Source: Mermis nigrescens (Eukaryota > Nematoda > Enoplea > Mermithida > Mermithidae). Taken from it: a stretch of 64,000 nt of DNA. The notes beneath the pieces were generated by a model. The model was not told the DNA's origin, made no database searches, and was given only the letters and a program-made list of their open reading frames with translations. The DNA lies in contig JAVLUZ010000735.1 in the NCBI GenBank assembly GCA_036768485.1, positions 248,001 through 312,000 of the forward strand, given 5' to 3'. This document shows, in pieces, positions 35,390-46,372 of this stretch. The position numbers and the translations under genes were made by a program. Each line of letters opens with the position of its first letter. The stretch's first letter is position 1.

Positions 35390-36760
35390 CTGGCTCCTAG
35401 TGATCGACCGGGGCGACTTTTTTGGCCGGGGCCGGGACTGGCCAGGGCCGGGACTGGCCAGGGTGAGACAAGGAAAATATTATTGAATGACACATACTTG
35501 GGGTGGGCATAGGAAAAGAAAAATGCGCGACTGCTGCATTCAGTAGTAAATGGCAAGCGCAAAGTTAGGTGCGCCTTTTCATATCAAGTTTTATTACTAT
35601 TTATGTCACAAAAAACAAATTTAGTCCAGTTTTTCATTGTCTGAATCATCAATAAAGTCTATGTCGCTGCTATTAGCACACTCTATATCATTTGAATCTT
35701 CGCTACTGCTACTGCTGCTGAAGCGATTGGATGCAATAGGTATTGGATGTAATAAATGAGACATCACATATTCCCATGAGAAGGGAGGGGTATTACCCCC
35801 TCAGGGTCCAAGACACAAGTCACTGTCAGACGATTTTTGGTGAAAACCTTTTGAATTTTTTGAACTTAATTTTTTAGTAGGGCAAAAGTGTACCGACCTA
35901 ACTGTTAGAATTTCACGAAGTGATACATTATTTTAGAATGTGAGCTAGAGTAAATAGATAAACTATCACTATAAAACATGCATGTAATCGCTTAAAATTT
36001 TATGAGGGTCCTCAGTTTACATATAACGGCTAGAAATCTAGGGTAGGGGTCCCTCGCCATTTTAGAAGGAAGGGTTAGCGACTAGATTAAAAATGATAAA
36101 AACACATAAAAATAGCCAAAAAAGTGCAGGTTTTTGCCAAAAAATTGGAGAGGGTGGTCAAATATCTTCTGACTTTCAAGGAAGTTCAAGGCTTCAAAGC
36201 GTGGGTGGGGGATGGCCCAAATCCCCTGTCACATGCATATTTCTCGGCTATTTTCAAGGGAAGGGGTAAGCGGCTCCATTTTTGCAGCCGCTTACCCCTG
36301 AAAAATCTTTAAAATGGTAGAATTTGCAATAAGGAATTCTACACCTTTTTACAGTTTTTGTTCTGCAAAAATCTTTGTACATCTACAAAGACGGTCCTGA
36401 AACGTCTTTGTACATCAGCAAAAATCTTCGCCGAATACAAAAAGACCTTGCTTCTAAATGTGATAATTCGGCCTGAATTTAGTTGATAATATTAGTTCGG
36501 CGCAAAGTGCCAAAATTTGTATGAGCTTTTGATGGAATTCACACATAAAACTCGACTGAGAAAGCTAAAACAAGTTGTACTAAAAATCAGAAATATTACA
36601 AAAATTGTAATATGCGAATTAGATCTTGTAATAAACAACACTGCGCTTAGAATGGGAAAATGGAAAAATGTCAAATATTCAGAAACCCAAAAACTAGCCA
36701 AATACACTACTAAAGGTCGAAAAACTATGTTCTACCACACTGAAATCGTTATGGTACCAT

Positions 36761-37505
36761 TGTGACAAAAGAGTGATTTATGTATCTTTTTAAAAGCTTT
36801 TCTTTTTCCAAGTAGCTAAACATTTTCTTACTGTATTCAACCTTTTTATCTTCCGCGCGCCTATAATTTTTAAATGTATTCGTAAGATATTTTAGAAAAG
36901 CTCGTCGAAACGTTTTAGCCTCAACGAGTGAGCGAACATGTTACTCAGTCACGTAATCTGTCAAAATACTTTAATCAAAAACTGTACAAAGGCTGACGTA
37001 TTTTGGAGTCAACAGTCTTTATCGTAAACGAGTAAAGCGAGAACTTACATATCAAGTAGGAGAAGCAAATTAAAACGAGGGCCACAGTCAACGCCCTAAC
37101 AAAGCATAAGCTCCTCGAGGCAAGCTAAATTAAGAAACTAAGTAAAACGTTGAATATAAATGACGAAAGCTCCGATCGAAGGCGGAGAGAAGTTGGCGAA
37201 ATAGTTGAGTTAGTAACGCGATCAGAAATCAGAGGCAGTCGGATCGGATCGGAAGGAGCGAGTAAACTTTAGCGGAACGGAATAATCGGACGTTATAAGA
37301 GTTGAACAGTTTTTCGGAGCTAAGGAGCGAAATTTAAGCGTTAACAATCGAGACGAGCAAACGACATATGTCTAACCGGTAAATGATTCGCGTTTCGTAA
37401 ATTATACATTCAAATTAACGTACTTACCTATTCTTTGTTTATTTTTTCTCCTAATAAAGCATCAAAACCTAATTGGTTCTTTTCTTTTGTTACCAAGTCG
37501 TAACA
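36761..37505 (+). repeat. 5' LTR
   Basis: Starts TGTGACAAAAGAG and ends CAAGTCGTAACA. A TATAAA at 37155-37160 and an AATAAA at 37453-37458 are plausible promoter and polyadenylation signals. Confidence 0.93.
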
Positions 37506-37510
37506 TTTTC

Positions 37511-37523
37511 TGGCGACCGCGCC
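37511..37523 (+). other. Primer-binding site of the LTR element
   Basis: TGGCGACCGCGCC begins five bases after the 5' LTR. TGG is the complement of the CCA tRNA end, and TGGCGACCG resembles the tRNA-Arg type site of 412-like Gypsy elements, as I recall it. The exact tRNA is not proved. Confidence 0.6.
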
Positions 37524-37748
37524 TTTTCGTTAACCTGTGATCTGTCGTAACGCAGGCATAATCAAATCGATCAGAATTTTGCTTATTTCGATAATTTTCA
37601 TACAAAATATTTCCTCAAAAAATCGCTAAAACTGACTAAACGAAAATCAAAGTCAGAAAAAGTAAAGTTAACCGTTTTTGACGAATTTACGGAAATAATT
37701 AAGAACGCTGAAAAATCAGTTTTGGTAGATAACGAACATATAAGAAGT

Positions 37749-39074
37749 ATGCCATCAGATAGTGATAAAGAGGAAAATGATCGTTATATAAATCTAACGC
37801 GTGCAATTGATCGCATAGATGAAAAAATTTCAGAAATGAGCACGGACAGACCCCGAGACAGCATACTTGTAAATGAAATGCGACGCATAGGCATTAGAAC
37901 GAATGGCATTTTACCAATAAGGCAGCCAACATTATTCACAGGAGCTCTGGGGGAATGTTTCACTGAGTGGCTCGAAAAGTTGGAAAAATTTATGATTATA
38001 AACGGAATAAGACCAGAAGACGATGAAATGCGCCAAGCTTTTCTCGAAGCGCATTTATCAGGTTCAGCATCAGCAGTTTTTGATGATATTAAACGTAGAG
38101 AAAATCCAACTGATTACGAGAGTTTAACAGAATTATTAGCTGGGCGATTCCCCGCTGGCCGCGATAGTGATGTTCACCAGCAGCTCTTAATCGAAAGAAA
38201 ACAGAAGCGTACAGAAAGCACAAATGAGTACATAACATCACTCAAGAAATTAGCACGAGCCGCATACCCAGATTTGACAGAAGATGCACGTAATCTAATC
38301 GTAAAACCAATTTTTCTTAGAGGTATGTTAGCTGAAATCAGAGAAGGAATCAAATATCGTGAATTTACATGCTTAGACGATGCATGGAAAGCAGCTTTAT
38401 ATGTTGAATTACAACTAGAACGTGAAGAATGTGTTTATGCTAAAGATTACTTAAACACAATTTCTAATTCCAACGTAAAAACCGAGCTTGATGCAATAAA
38501 ATCAGAACTGCGACAGATCAAGCAGTTGATACTTTCTAATCAGAATAATTTGATCGACAGAGAGCGATGTATTTATTGCAAACGAACGAATCATAAATCA
38601 GATTTTTGCTGGTTCAGGCCTCAAATTAAGCCATGCGAGATATGTGGCTGCAGAAATCACGTAACAACTGAATGCAGATCGCTACTGCATAATGGTGAAC
38701 AGACAGGCATTCATACACAGCAGCGACCGAACGCCTCGCATAATATGATAAACAGAGACATCAGAACATTCAATCAGTCAGTAAATATTCGACAAAATAG
38801 GAAAGTTAGCACAAACGTGACTAACAAAGATCAGTTAGATAACGACGATCCGAATCTCATTTATCAGTCTCGTAACAAAGTACCACCATCAATGGTGCTA
38901 AAATCGAACAGAATGATGATAGCTAAAAATCAGAACGTGAATTCCAACGGGCGGACTTTAAACCGTGAGCGAATAAGCTCATTTACGAATAGTTTTAGCG
39001 TTTTAACACCTCAGTCGGAAAGTCAGAAGTACAATGACAGAAAGTCAACACGAAATAATGCGTGTAAATCTTAA
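37749..39074 (+). CDS. gag: Gag polyprotein of the LTR element
   Basis: 441 residues from the first in-frame ATG (37749); the frame is open upstream to about 37550 without another ATG. The capsid-like part has the retrotransposon Gag pattern: LFTGALGECFTEWLEKLEKF near residue 60, AFLEAHLSGSASAVFDDI, then RTESTNEYITSLKKLARAAY. Two intact CCHC zinc knuckles follow near residues 276-289 and 300-313 (CIYCKRTNHKSDFC and CEICGCRNHVTTEC), each C-X2-C-X4-H-X4-C, which bind the element RNA. The frame has no internal stop, consistent with purifying selection or recent insertion. It overlaps the next frame by 41 bases, as gag and pol do in many LTR elements. Confidence 0.9.
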   Translation: MPSDSDKEENDRYINLTRAIDRIDEKISEMSTDRPRDSILVNEMRRIGIRTNGILPIRQPTLFTGALGECFTEWLEKLEKFMIINGIRPEDDEMRQAFLEAHLSGSASAVFDDIKRRENPTDYESLTELLAGRFPAGRDSDVHQQLLIERKQKRTESTNEYITSLKKLARAAYPDLTEDARNLIVKPIFLRGMLAEIREGIKYREFTCLDDAWKAALYVELQLEREECVYAKDYLNTISNSNVKTELDAIKSELRQIKQLILSNQNNLIDRERCIYCKRTNHKSDFCWFRPQIKPCEICGCRNHVTTECRSLLHNGEQTGIHTQQRPNASHNMINRDIRTFNQSVNIRQNRKVSTNVTNKDQLDNDDPNLIYQSRNKVPPSMVLKSNRMMIAKNQNVNSNGRTLNRERISSFTNSFSVLTPQSESQKYNDRKSTRNNACKS

Positions 39075-40050
39075 CGCTATGAATACGTCACAAATGCATA
39101 AACAACATGCAGATACAGAGGGCTCATTGCAGCGAGGCACCAAAAATTATAACCGTGCCTTTAGCAGAACTGCTTCATTGTGTAAAAATACAGGACCGCA
39201 AAACAAAAACGGATCTACGTCACGAACTGTAACTGCGAATAAATTAAACTTAATGCAGAAACCGCTGATGAAATTTAGAAAGCCAAGCATGAGAACGATC
39301 ATATCTCTGCTAATGCTCTACATATACGCTTATTTGAATTCAAAATATCTGCAGCCACGTGAAAAATTTTACGCGTTTTACTCGAGCAGACCCTCGAGTA
39401 TACGTGTTTCAAAAATTCAGAACGTGCATGAAATACCTGCAGTAGTAGACTTGCATGCAAAAATGGCTAACCATAAGTTTATAGTCAGAGCAAATACGGA
39501 TTTCGCTAGATCGCCCAATCACTCAGATTTCGTTGAATTTTCGCATAAGCCTCTAAAATGCAGAAAAACGAAAACCGTAAAGCCGTTCCGTAAAAAACAG
39601 ATTAGACTGACTTCGAGTTATGAATTAATGCAAAAATGTACCCCAATTAAAATTCGAACTCAAACGAAGCAAAAATCGTTTCCAAGTAAAACAGAGGGCA
39701 CCAATCGAGATGTGCCAGGCACACCTGCATCTGTAGGTGCTGCCCACATGCCATGCCGAGCTCCATTAGAGCTCAGCCCATCGGGGCCGACTTTCCCGGG
39801 ATCAAACCACCTCGATGATCAAATTGAATTGATGACTCAGACCCGTCGCCCAAGGGATACAACCTTCACCCATAGCCGCGTCAAACAAGGGCGTTCGACT
39901 TTTGAAGGGCCGGCATGTGACAAAAGAGTGATTTATGTATCTTTTGAAAAGCTTTTCTTTTTCCAAGTAGCTAAACATTTTCTTACTGTATTCAACCTTT
40001 TTATCTTCCGCGCGCCTATAATTTTTAAATGTATTCGTAAGATATTTTAG
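39034..40050 (+). CDS. Second frame of the LTR element, no known domain
   Basis: 338 codons in the +1 frame relative to gag, running into the 3' LTR from 39916. It is basic (many Lys/Arg), with one possible membrane segment (TIISLLMLYIYAYL at about residues 89-102). I see no protease DTG/DSG, no RT motifs, no RNase H and no integrase zinc finger. It may be the degenerated ends of a pol/env region left after a large internal deletion, or a small accessory protein. Function unknown. Confidence 0.5.
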   Translation: MTESQHEIMRVNLNAMNTSQMHKQHADTEGSLQRGTKNYNRAFSRTASLCKNTGPQNKNGSTSRTVTANKLNLMQKPLMKFRKPSMRTIISLLMLYIYAYLNSKYLQPREKFYAFYSSRPSSIRVSKIQNVHEIPAVVDLHAKMANHKFIVRANTDFARSPNHSDFVEFSHKPLKCRKTKTVKPFRKKQIRLTSSYELMQKCTPIKIRTQTKQKSFPSKTEGTNRDVPGTPASVGAAHMPCRAPLELSPSGPTFPGSNHLDDQIELMTQTRRPRDTTFTHSRVKQGRSTFEGPACDKRVIYVSFEKLFFFQVAKHFLTVFNLFIFRAPIIFKCIRKIF

Positions 40051-40662
40051 AAAAGCTCGTCGAAACGTTTTAGCCTCAACGAGTGAGCGAACATGTTACT
40101 CAGTCACGTAATCTGTCAAAATACTTTAATCAAAAACTGTACAAAGGCTGACGTATTTTGGAGTCAACAGTCTTTATCGTAAACGAGTAAAGCGAGAACT
40201 TACATATACCAAAGTAGGAGAAGCGAATTAAAACTAGGGCCGCAGTCAACGCCCTAACAAAGCATAAGCTCCTCGAGGCAAGCTAAATTAAGAAACTAAG
40301 TGAAACGTTGAATATAAATGACAAAAGCTCCGATCGAAGGCGGGGAGAAGTTGACGAAATAGTTGAGTTAGTAACGCGATCAGAAATCAGAGGCAGTCGG
40401 ATCGGATCGGAAGGAGCGAGTAAACTTTAGCGGAACGGAATAATCGGACGTTATAAGAGTTGAACAGTTTTTCGGAACTAAGGAGCGAAATTAAAGCGTT
40501 AGCAATCGAGACGAGCAAAGGACATATGTCTAACCAGTAAATGATTCGCGTTTCATAAATTATACATTCAAATTAACATACTTACCTATTCTTTGTTTAT
40601 TTTTCTCCTAATAAAGCATCAAAACCTAATCGGTTCTTTTCTTTTGTTACCAAGTCGTAACA
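39916..40662 (+). repeat. 3' LTR
   Basis: 747 bp, about 98% identical to the 5' LTR by eye. AATAAA at 40610-40615. The purine tract expected just upstream is weak (GAAGGG in TTTTGAAGGGCCGGCA). Confidence 0.93.
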
Positions 40663-40698
40663 CCATATTGAAGTATACAAAAATTTTCATGTACAAAA

Positions 40699-41147
40699 CA
40701 GTGTTTTTTTGTATTCGCCAAAGATTTTTTTCCGATGTATGAAGAGTTTTCAGGACTATCTTTGTCATGTATAAAGATTTTTGGGAAGATAAAAACTGTA
40801 AAAGGTAAAAAAGGTGTACAATTCCAAAAAAATTTCGGCGCTTTGCTCCGATATGAAAAATTGTCTGTCCTATATATTTTAAAATGGCAAAATTTGTATT
40901 TAGAATGGAAAAATGTCAAATTTTTAGGCGCTTTGCGCCGTTTTGAGACAATTTTAGTAATTTTTGGCGTTAGAAACCCAGAAATTAGCTAAAATATACA
41001 ATCAAAAGTCAAAATACACTGTTTTACCACACTAAAATCGCTACTGTACCATATTATAGTAACAAAAAATTTGTGTGTACAAAATGTACAAAGACTTGGG
41101 TACCATCTTTGTACATGCAAAAACGGACCGTGTACAAAAAAACACTG
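40699..41147 (+). mobile_element. TIR element M, self-nested copy
   Basis: 449 bp, ends CAGTGTTTTTTTGTA and TACAAAAAAACACTG, with a perfect 8-bp TSD gtacaaaa at 40691-40698 and 41148-41155. The TSD and flanks are themselves M-family sequence, so one M inserted in another. Two palindromes lie inside (near 40840 and 40924). Confidence 0.8.
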
Positions 41148-42042
41148 GTACAAAATGTACAAAGACTTTTGGGTACCATTTTTGTTCATGTATATACAAA
41201 GGTACGTTGTACAAAAAACACTGTCACATACTGATAGTAGGTATGCGAAAATGTGTATGTTTAAAAATATATTCGAATAATATTGCTACAAAAATTTGTT
41301 AGCTCAAACAAAAACCTTTTCGGTGATCTTTGTACAAGCACAATAAGCTCGTACATTAAAATAGGGTCGGCTAATAATAGTCCACCACTTAATTTGCTGG
41401 TCCTCCAATTTGGGATATCACCCCTCCTCAACTCTGGACCTTAGGAAACTATAGGAGACATATTAAGTTTATCGGATCGGACGCAATTCTGCAGCGTAGT
41501 TTACATTCGCCTATGATTAACCTCCGTCCTAATAACTATTACACAAGAAACGCGTTTTAAAGCACGCGGTTCCCATTCAATTAAATGTAAAAGTGTTTTT
41601 TGTAAAAATAGGTTGTTGAAAACATACAGTTCAACTAGAAATAGAACGTATTTGTCAACTCTAAATCTTTTAGCCATAGCCATGAATGAATGAGTTAAAA
41701 GTAGCATTTAGTTTAAGTAAGTTAAGTGGAGGAATCGAAAACATGCGGATTTTCCAGAACATTTATTCAGTAAAAGCTCATTTATACGCATTAGCAAAGT
41801 TATAACAAGGATTAAGTAAGTATACATATGGTCTAATCAGTACAGCTCTCAAAATTAACACTTGCTCATTGAAAAATAAGTGCCAGTGTCAAAGCCTGTA
41901 CAAAATACGAATTACACTAAATTTTTCCCGGCCCCGGCCATCTTTTGACCTTGCCGGGCCGGGGATGCTTAAAAATGGCCGGGGATGCTTAAAAATGACC
42001 GGGGATTGCTGGGGCGGGGCCCGGTCGATCACTACTGGCTCC

Positions 42043-42160
42043 GCTGATAATTTTAAGCTTATTGTTCCTGTGGCTCGTTCCGATATTTTGAAGTATCATT
42101 TCAGTCACAGATATGTGCATCTCATGCGTTTCAAGAATTTTGTAGTCATTCTGGCTTAGA
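42043..42160 (+). pseudogene. Possible LINE C-terminal scrap
   Basis: DNFKLIVPVARSDILKYHF resembles the segment RFKLVIPTVHSNLEKFDFF of the first LINE. It directly follows the right TSD of B2. Too short to be sure. Confidence 0.35.
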
Positions 42161-42460
42161 AATAGGAAATTTCCGCGCTTCGCGCCAGTCTATTCATCTA
42201 TTTATCAGCTGAATTTAAAACCAAGATTTGGACGATTTTATGAAAATTTTAACTTAAAAATTGAAGATTCTAGTGCTTATTTTGCAAAATTGCCAGGCTC
42301 TGCCCTGATCCCGCTTAGGTGATCTTTATTCTTATTTGTATCTTTATCTTTATCTTCAATCTTTAATCCTAATCCTTACCTGATAAAAGACATCAACCAA
42401 ATTGAAAATGTTCACGTAAATTTACAAAACCTATACTTTGGCGGCATCAACAGCAGGATT

Positions 42461-43035
42461 TATCTTATAGTGAACGATTGAATTTGTTATATCTTGAAAG
42501 ACTCAAAACTACGGCGTATCTATTTTGACCTTACTTTTGCTTTTAGGATAATTAAGGGACAGTTGCTTTCTGTTTCAGATTTTTCGAATCTGCACCTTAC
42601 AGGAGCACTAGGTCAAATAATGACATAAAGTTGTATATTAGAAAATCTCATTTGGATTGTAGAAAGAACGATTTTGCAAACAGGGTGGCTAGAATTTGGA
42701 ATACATTGCCACAATGTATTGTTGGCGGCAGAAATTTTAAACAGTTTAGGGTTTTGGTTTCAAAGCTTAATTTATTAGAATTTCTTAAGGGGCGTATGTA
42801 AGTGCACTGCCTGTACGCCTTGGCTTTACTTCATACCAATACACTTTACTTTTTTTGCATTTATTTGACAAGTTTCGCAGCTTTTTATTATTTTTTTGTA
42901 TGTACCAGTAACCACGTGTCATGCATTTTGACATATGTTTCTATTTGTGAGCGCTTTTTACATTATTGGGTACGTAAACTGTAGTATTTAAAGTAACAAA
43001 CGGCCCATAAATATTATTACTATTATTATTATGAA
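42461..43035 (+). pseudogene. LINE remnant: end of ORF2, 3' UTR and AAT-repeat tail
   Basis: Frames reading ERLNLLYLERLKT, then LYIRKSHLDCRKNDFANRVA and RIWNTLPQCIVGG, ending FLKGRM-stop at 42801. This is the very C-terminus of a LINE protein (compare AVWNDLP and YLVGRA at the end of the element at 1230). At least two frameshifts. A non-coding 3' region ends in an ATTATT repeat at 43011-43033. Confidence 0.65.
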
Positions 43036-44008
43036 GGTGGGAAGGCGCTTCGGCGCACCATTTCGAACCCTCCCGCCCGGCCCCGAAAAAGGTTTTACCT
43101 TGCGCAAAGTTTGCAGCATTAATAGTGAAAAATTTTCGAAAAAAAATTTTCATATGAATTTCAATTGTTGCAGCCTGCAGGACGATTCGAAAAGTGTAAA
43201 AAAGTCTCTAAATCACACATAAGGTACGTTTTTATCGATTTTTAGAATAAAAAAATCTTTGCATTCGCCCTGGGATGATGCCTGGCTACGCCTATGACGG
43301 CAACTTTATACGATGAATCCACCAATACATGCTCGTTGCCTTAGCGCTGTTTCTATGTACGCGATTAACCGTCGAAATACTGCTTTCCTTTAAATTTTCC
43401 AGATATCAATGAAAAAAGCTCGAAACGAAACAGTCACGTGAGCGGAGGGTATTCCTGTGGCAGGTTAACACCTACCCTTTTCTACATCAATTCAAAAAGT
43501 ATACAAAGCTGTGCCCAGTGCCTGAAATAGTACGCGCTTGCTTCACATATTATCTACGTCTTAGCATGCGCTGATCTTATTGGTGACATTTTTAAATGCG
43601 TTACTGAGTTAGTGCATAAGTGAGTAGGACAAATGCGTTTTGAGAACGTTTGAATTTTGTATCTATTTAGTGATGTGCAAGTATGACTGGCAAATGTTGG
43701 AGCCAGCATTTGAAATAAGCTTAAGTAATAGGATACGAGCATAGGTGGGCAGCACCAAAATTCTGGGGAGGGGCGTAGAATTTTTTAAGATCAAAAAAAT
43801 GGTCTTAAAAATGGTGGTATGGTGGAAATACGGCATTTTCAAGGTTTTTCATCGAGCACTATCCATTGGCATCAAAAAATCGCAATAAAACCAAAAATTG
43901 TCAAAACTTGAATTCCGGGGGGGGGGGTTATTTCGGTTTCTGAGGAAGAGGGTTTTCGGCCTTTTTGGGGGTGTACCCCCATACCCCACGTCCATGTGTG
44001 GATGTGAG
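43036..44008. other. Non-coding, repeat debris
   Basis: No gene. A G run at about 43918-43928 and GGGTGTACCCCCATACCCC near 43970 look like an eroded end of a J- or I-like element. Confidence 0.45.
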
Positions 44009-44396
44009 CAGGCCCGTATCCAGCATTCGGCCAAGAGACGGCGGACCCAGCATAAATTGGTCTATATCTAGGAAAATTCGACAGGATAGCACGCAAAAAT
44101 CGCATTTTTCGACGTTTCTCGACCTGCTCTATCCATTAAGATCATAAAATTTGAACTTTTCTGAAAAATTTTTCTCACTCAAAAAGCTATATATAAAGTG
44201 TTATTTTTTTGGTTGCGCTTGAAGTAAAATGAAGGAAAATACTTCGCATTCAACGCGAAGCGCCAAAAATTTAAAGATTTTACGACAAACACATTCGGTT
44301 TTACCATCTTTCCGCGCATCATCTTACCTTTCAAAAATTTTTTTACGGTCATGGGGGAGCGGCTGCCCCCTCCCGCCCCCATTAAATACGGCCTTG
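44009..44396 (+). mobile_element. Short TIR transposon I
   Basis: 388 bp, ends CAGGCCCGTATCCAGC and TTAAATACGGCCTTG. Flanks gatgtgag (44001-44008) and aatgtgag (44397-44404) match in 7 of 8 bases. One palindrome near 44258. Half copies, same or inverted, at 8275, 46050-46078 and 62820. Confidence 0.7.
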
Positions 44397-45102
44397 AATG
44401 TGAGTGTGACTTGCATCGCTCGCTTTTTTGACCTATCACTAGAAATTCCATGCTGTGCCTGTCTGCGTACGGCAGCTTTATTAATTTACAAGGTGCTTTA
44501 AATAATAGCAAATCCTCGGTATTATTTATTTAAAAATGAAATTAAATTTTGAAAAATGTTTCAAATAATAATTTTCTGTTCGTGCTTTGGCGTGAATTTT
44601 TGATTATAATTTAATTCATCCGATTACGTTATGACAGTTTAAGTCGGCAATAAAAGTTATTTTCAACCAGGTACAGTAGCGCTTTCTATGTGGTAAAAAA
44701 CGGTTTTTTGACTTTTGGTAGTGTATTTCAGCCACTTTCTGGGCTTCTGACGACAAAAATACTCAAAATATAATGCGCTGAAACAGGGAAGTTTGGGGTA
44801 TCGCGCGCAGAACGGATTAGTGCTAAAAAGTAATGCACTTAGTAATATACTACATATGAAATGTAAAACGAATTTGAGTGCCGTCTTTGTATATACATGT
44901 GCAAAGGAACCATGTACAAAAACACTGGGGTGAACCTAGTGGTCGACCAAACTTGGAAATTCGATCTGGCCGTCGGGGCGAGTCAAAAGTAAAAAGATCG
45001 GGGTTGGTCTCATAATGTACCTACACCTACCTATTATATTAGCAATGTATATTTTACATAAAATACACATATCTCATACATAAACACAGAGCATAGGTGT
45101 AA
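44397..45102. other. Non-coding with an M-like remnant
   Basis: 44690-44926 resembles family M (GTACAGTAGCGCTTTC... to TGTACAAAAACACTG) but is heavily eroded. No gene. Confidence 0.5.
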
Positions 45103-46235
45103 AAGGTCAGGGTCGGCAGGGGTGCTGAAATCTCAAAAATCCAAATCAGTTAATTTAACGTTCACGATTTTTTGCTGTTTTAACGATCAAAATGCTCAAA
45201 ATAGCCTATAACACGTTTTTTGTGGTAATATCGCATTTTAAAAGCATTCTTAGTCCATTTTGATTGCATTATATCTTTTTTAACATTAAGAAGTGCAAAA
45301 ATTTATCAATTTTGGGCGATTTTTGAGTAAATAGTACTTAAAAGTACTAATCTGGCGCGAAACGCCGGAAAATTTTTCACGTTTCTACTGCTTTTGACCT
45401 CAAAAATGATGCAAAAACGTTAGCTCGGAATCCCGAACATTACCTGTCTGGCCGACCCTTCAGGGAGCAATACTTCGTCACCCTCTAAGTCAATATATGG
45501 CCTAGAGCCATTTTTAAGGGGCAGCTGCCCCACCCGCATATGGGCGTGGGGAGGTTTGGGGAGGTATGCAGATCCCAGAATTCAATTTTTGAAATTTTTT
45601 TCGTGATTTTTATGCTAATATATAGTGCTCGATGAGGAACGTCCAAAAATGGTGTTTTTAGCCATATCACCATTTTTGAGACCACTTGACCTTTAAAAAA
45701 TGCTGCGAGAATTTCGAGGCTGTCCACCTATGCCCCCATCCCCTTGGCCGGAAAAAAAATTGAAAGGTAAGATAATGATGGAAAGATGAAAAATTCGAAT
45801 GTCCTTGTCGTAAAATCTTCTGATTTTCGGCGCTTCGCTCCGGATGGGAAGTATTTACCATCATTTTGGCGCAATCGCGACCAAAAAATTACACTTTTTA
45901 TATATCTTTTTGAGTAAGATTTTTTTCGAAAAATCAGAATTTCACGATCATAATGGGTAGAGTACGTAGAAACGTCGAAAAATGCGGTTTTTGTGAGCTA
46001 TCGCGGCGAATTTTCCGAGATATAGATCAGTTTATGTTGGGTCCGCCCCCGTGGCCGAATCAAGGATACGAGCCTGTATAAGCATACCAATAAATTCATG
46101 TTATGTTACAAGTTGATCGTGCGTACTATAGCAATATAATATTTTTACTCAAATATTGAATAGAACTGCACCGGGGCCGCCTGTTTCACTGGGACCGGGG
46201 CCTAGAAATTTACCATATAACGTGGTAGTAGTCAT

Positions 46236-46372
46236 ACTGATTAATAATAATAATGATAAATAAATAATAATAATTATTATAATAGTAACGACGACGACAA
46301 CAAAGCAAAAACAATAATAATAGTAATAATAATAATAATAGTAATAATAATAATAGTAAATAATAGATAATA
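46236..46372. repeat. AAT-type microsatellite
   Basis: Runs of AATAAT with ATAGTAATAAT variants and a short CGACGACGAC block. Reading frames here are repeat translations. Confidence 0.9.

Larger units (their letters stand above)
36761..40662 (+). mobile_element. Gag-only LTR retrotransposon (TR-GAG-like)
   Basis: A structurally complete 3902-bp LTR element: LTRs at 36761-37505 and 39916-40662, TG...CA ends, 4-bp TSD ccat at 36757-36760 and 40663-40666, and a primer-binding site. The internal region is only about 2.4 kb and codes for Gag plus a second frame without any pol domain. The LTRs differ at about 16 substitutions and two small indels (about 2%, counted by eye), so insertion was fairly recent. 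It must rely on enzymes supplied by another Gypsy-type element. Confidence 0.9.
35398..42034 (-). mobile_element. hAT-like transposon B2, containing the LTR element
   Basis: Ends TAGTGATCGACCGGGGC and CCCGGTCGATCACTA, with a perfect 8-bp TSD ctggctcc at 35390-35397 and 42035-42042. About 2.73 kb once the LTR insertion is removed. Internal order is reversed relative to B1. GGCCGGGG-type arrays lie at both ends. No transposase. Confidence 0.9.

Noticed and set aside
39034..40050. Envelope gene in the LTR element
   Set aside because: Only one weak hydrophobic segment, no signal peptide, cleavage site or fusion peptide, and the frame runs into the LTR.
42043..42460. LINE C-terminus continuous with 42461-42801
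   Set aside because: The two scraps lie in different contexts and overlap in the part of the protein they represent, so they are probably separate.
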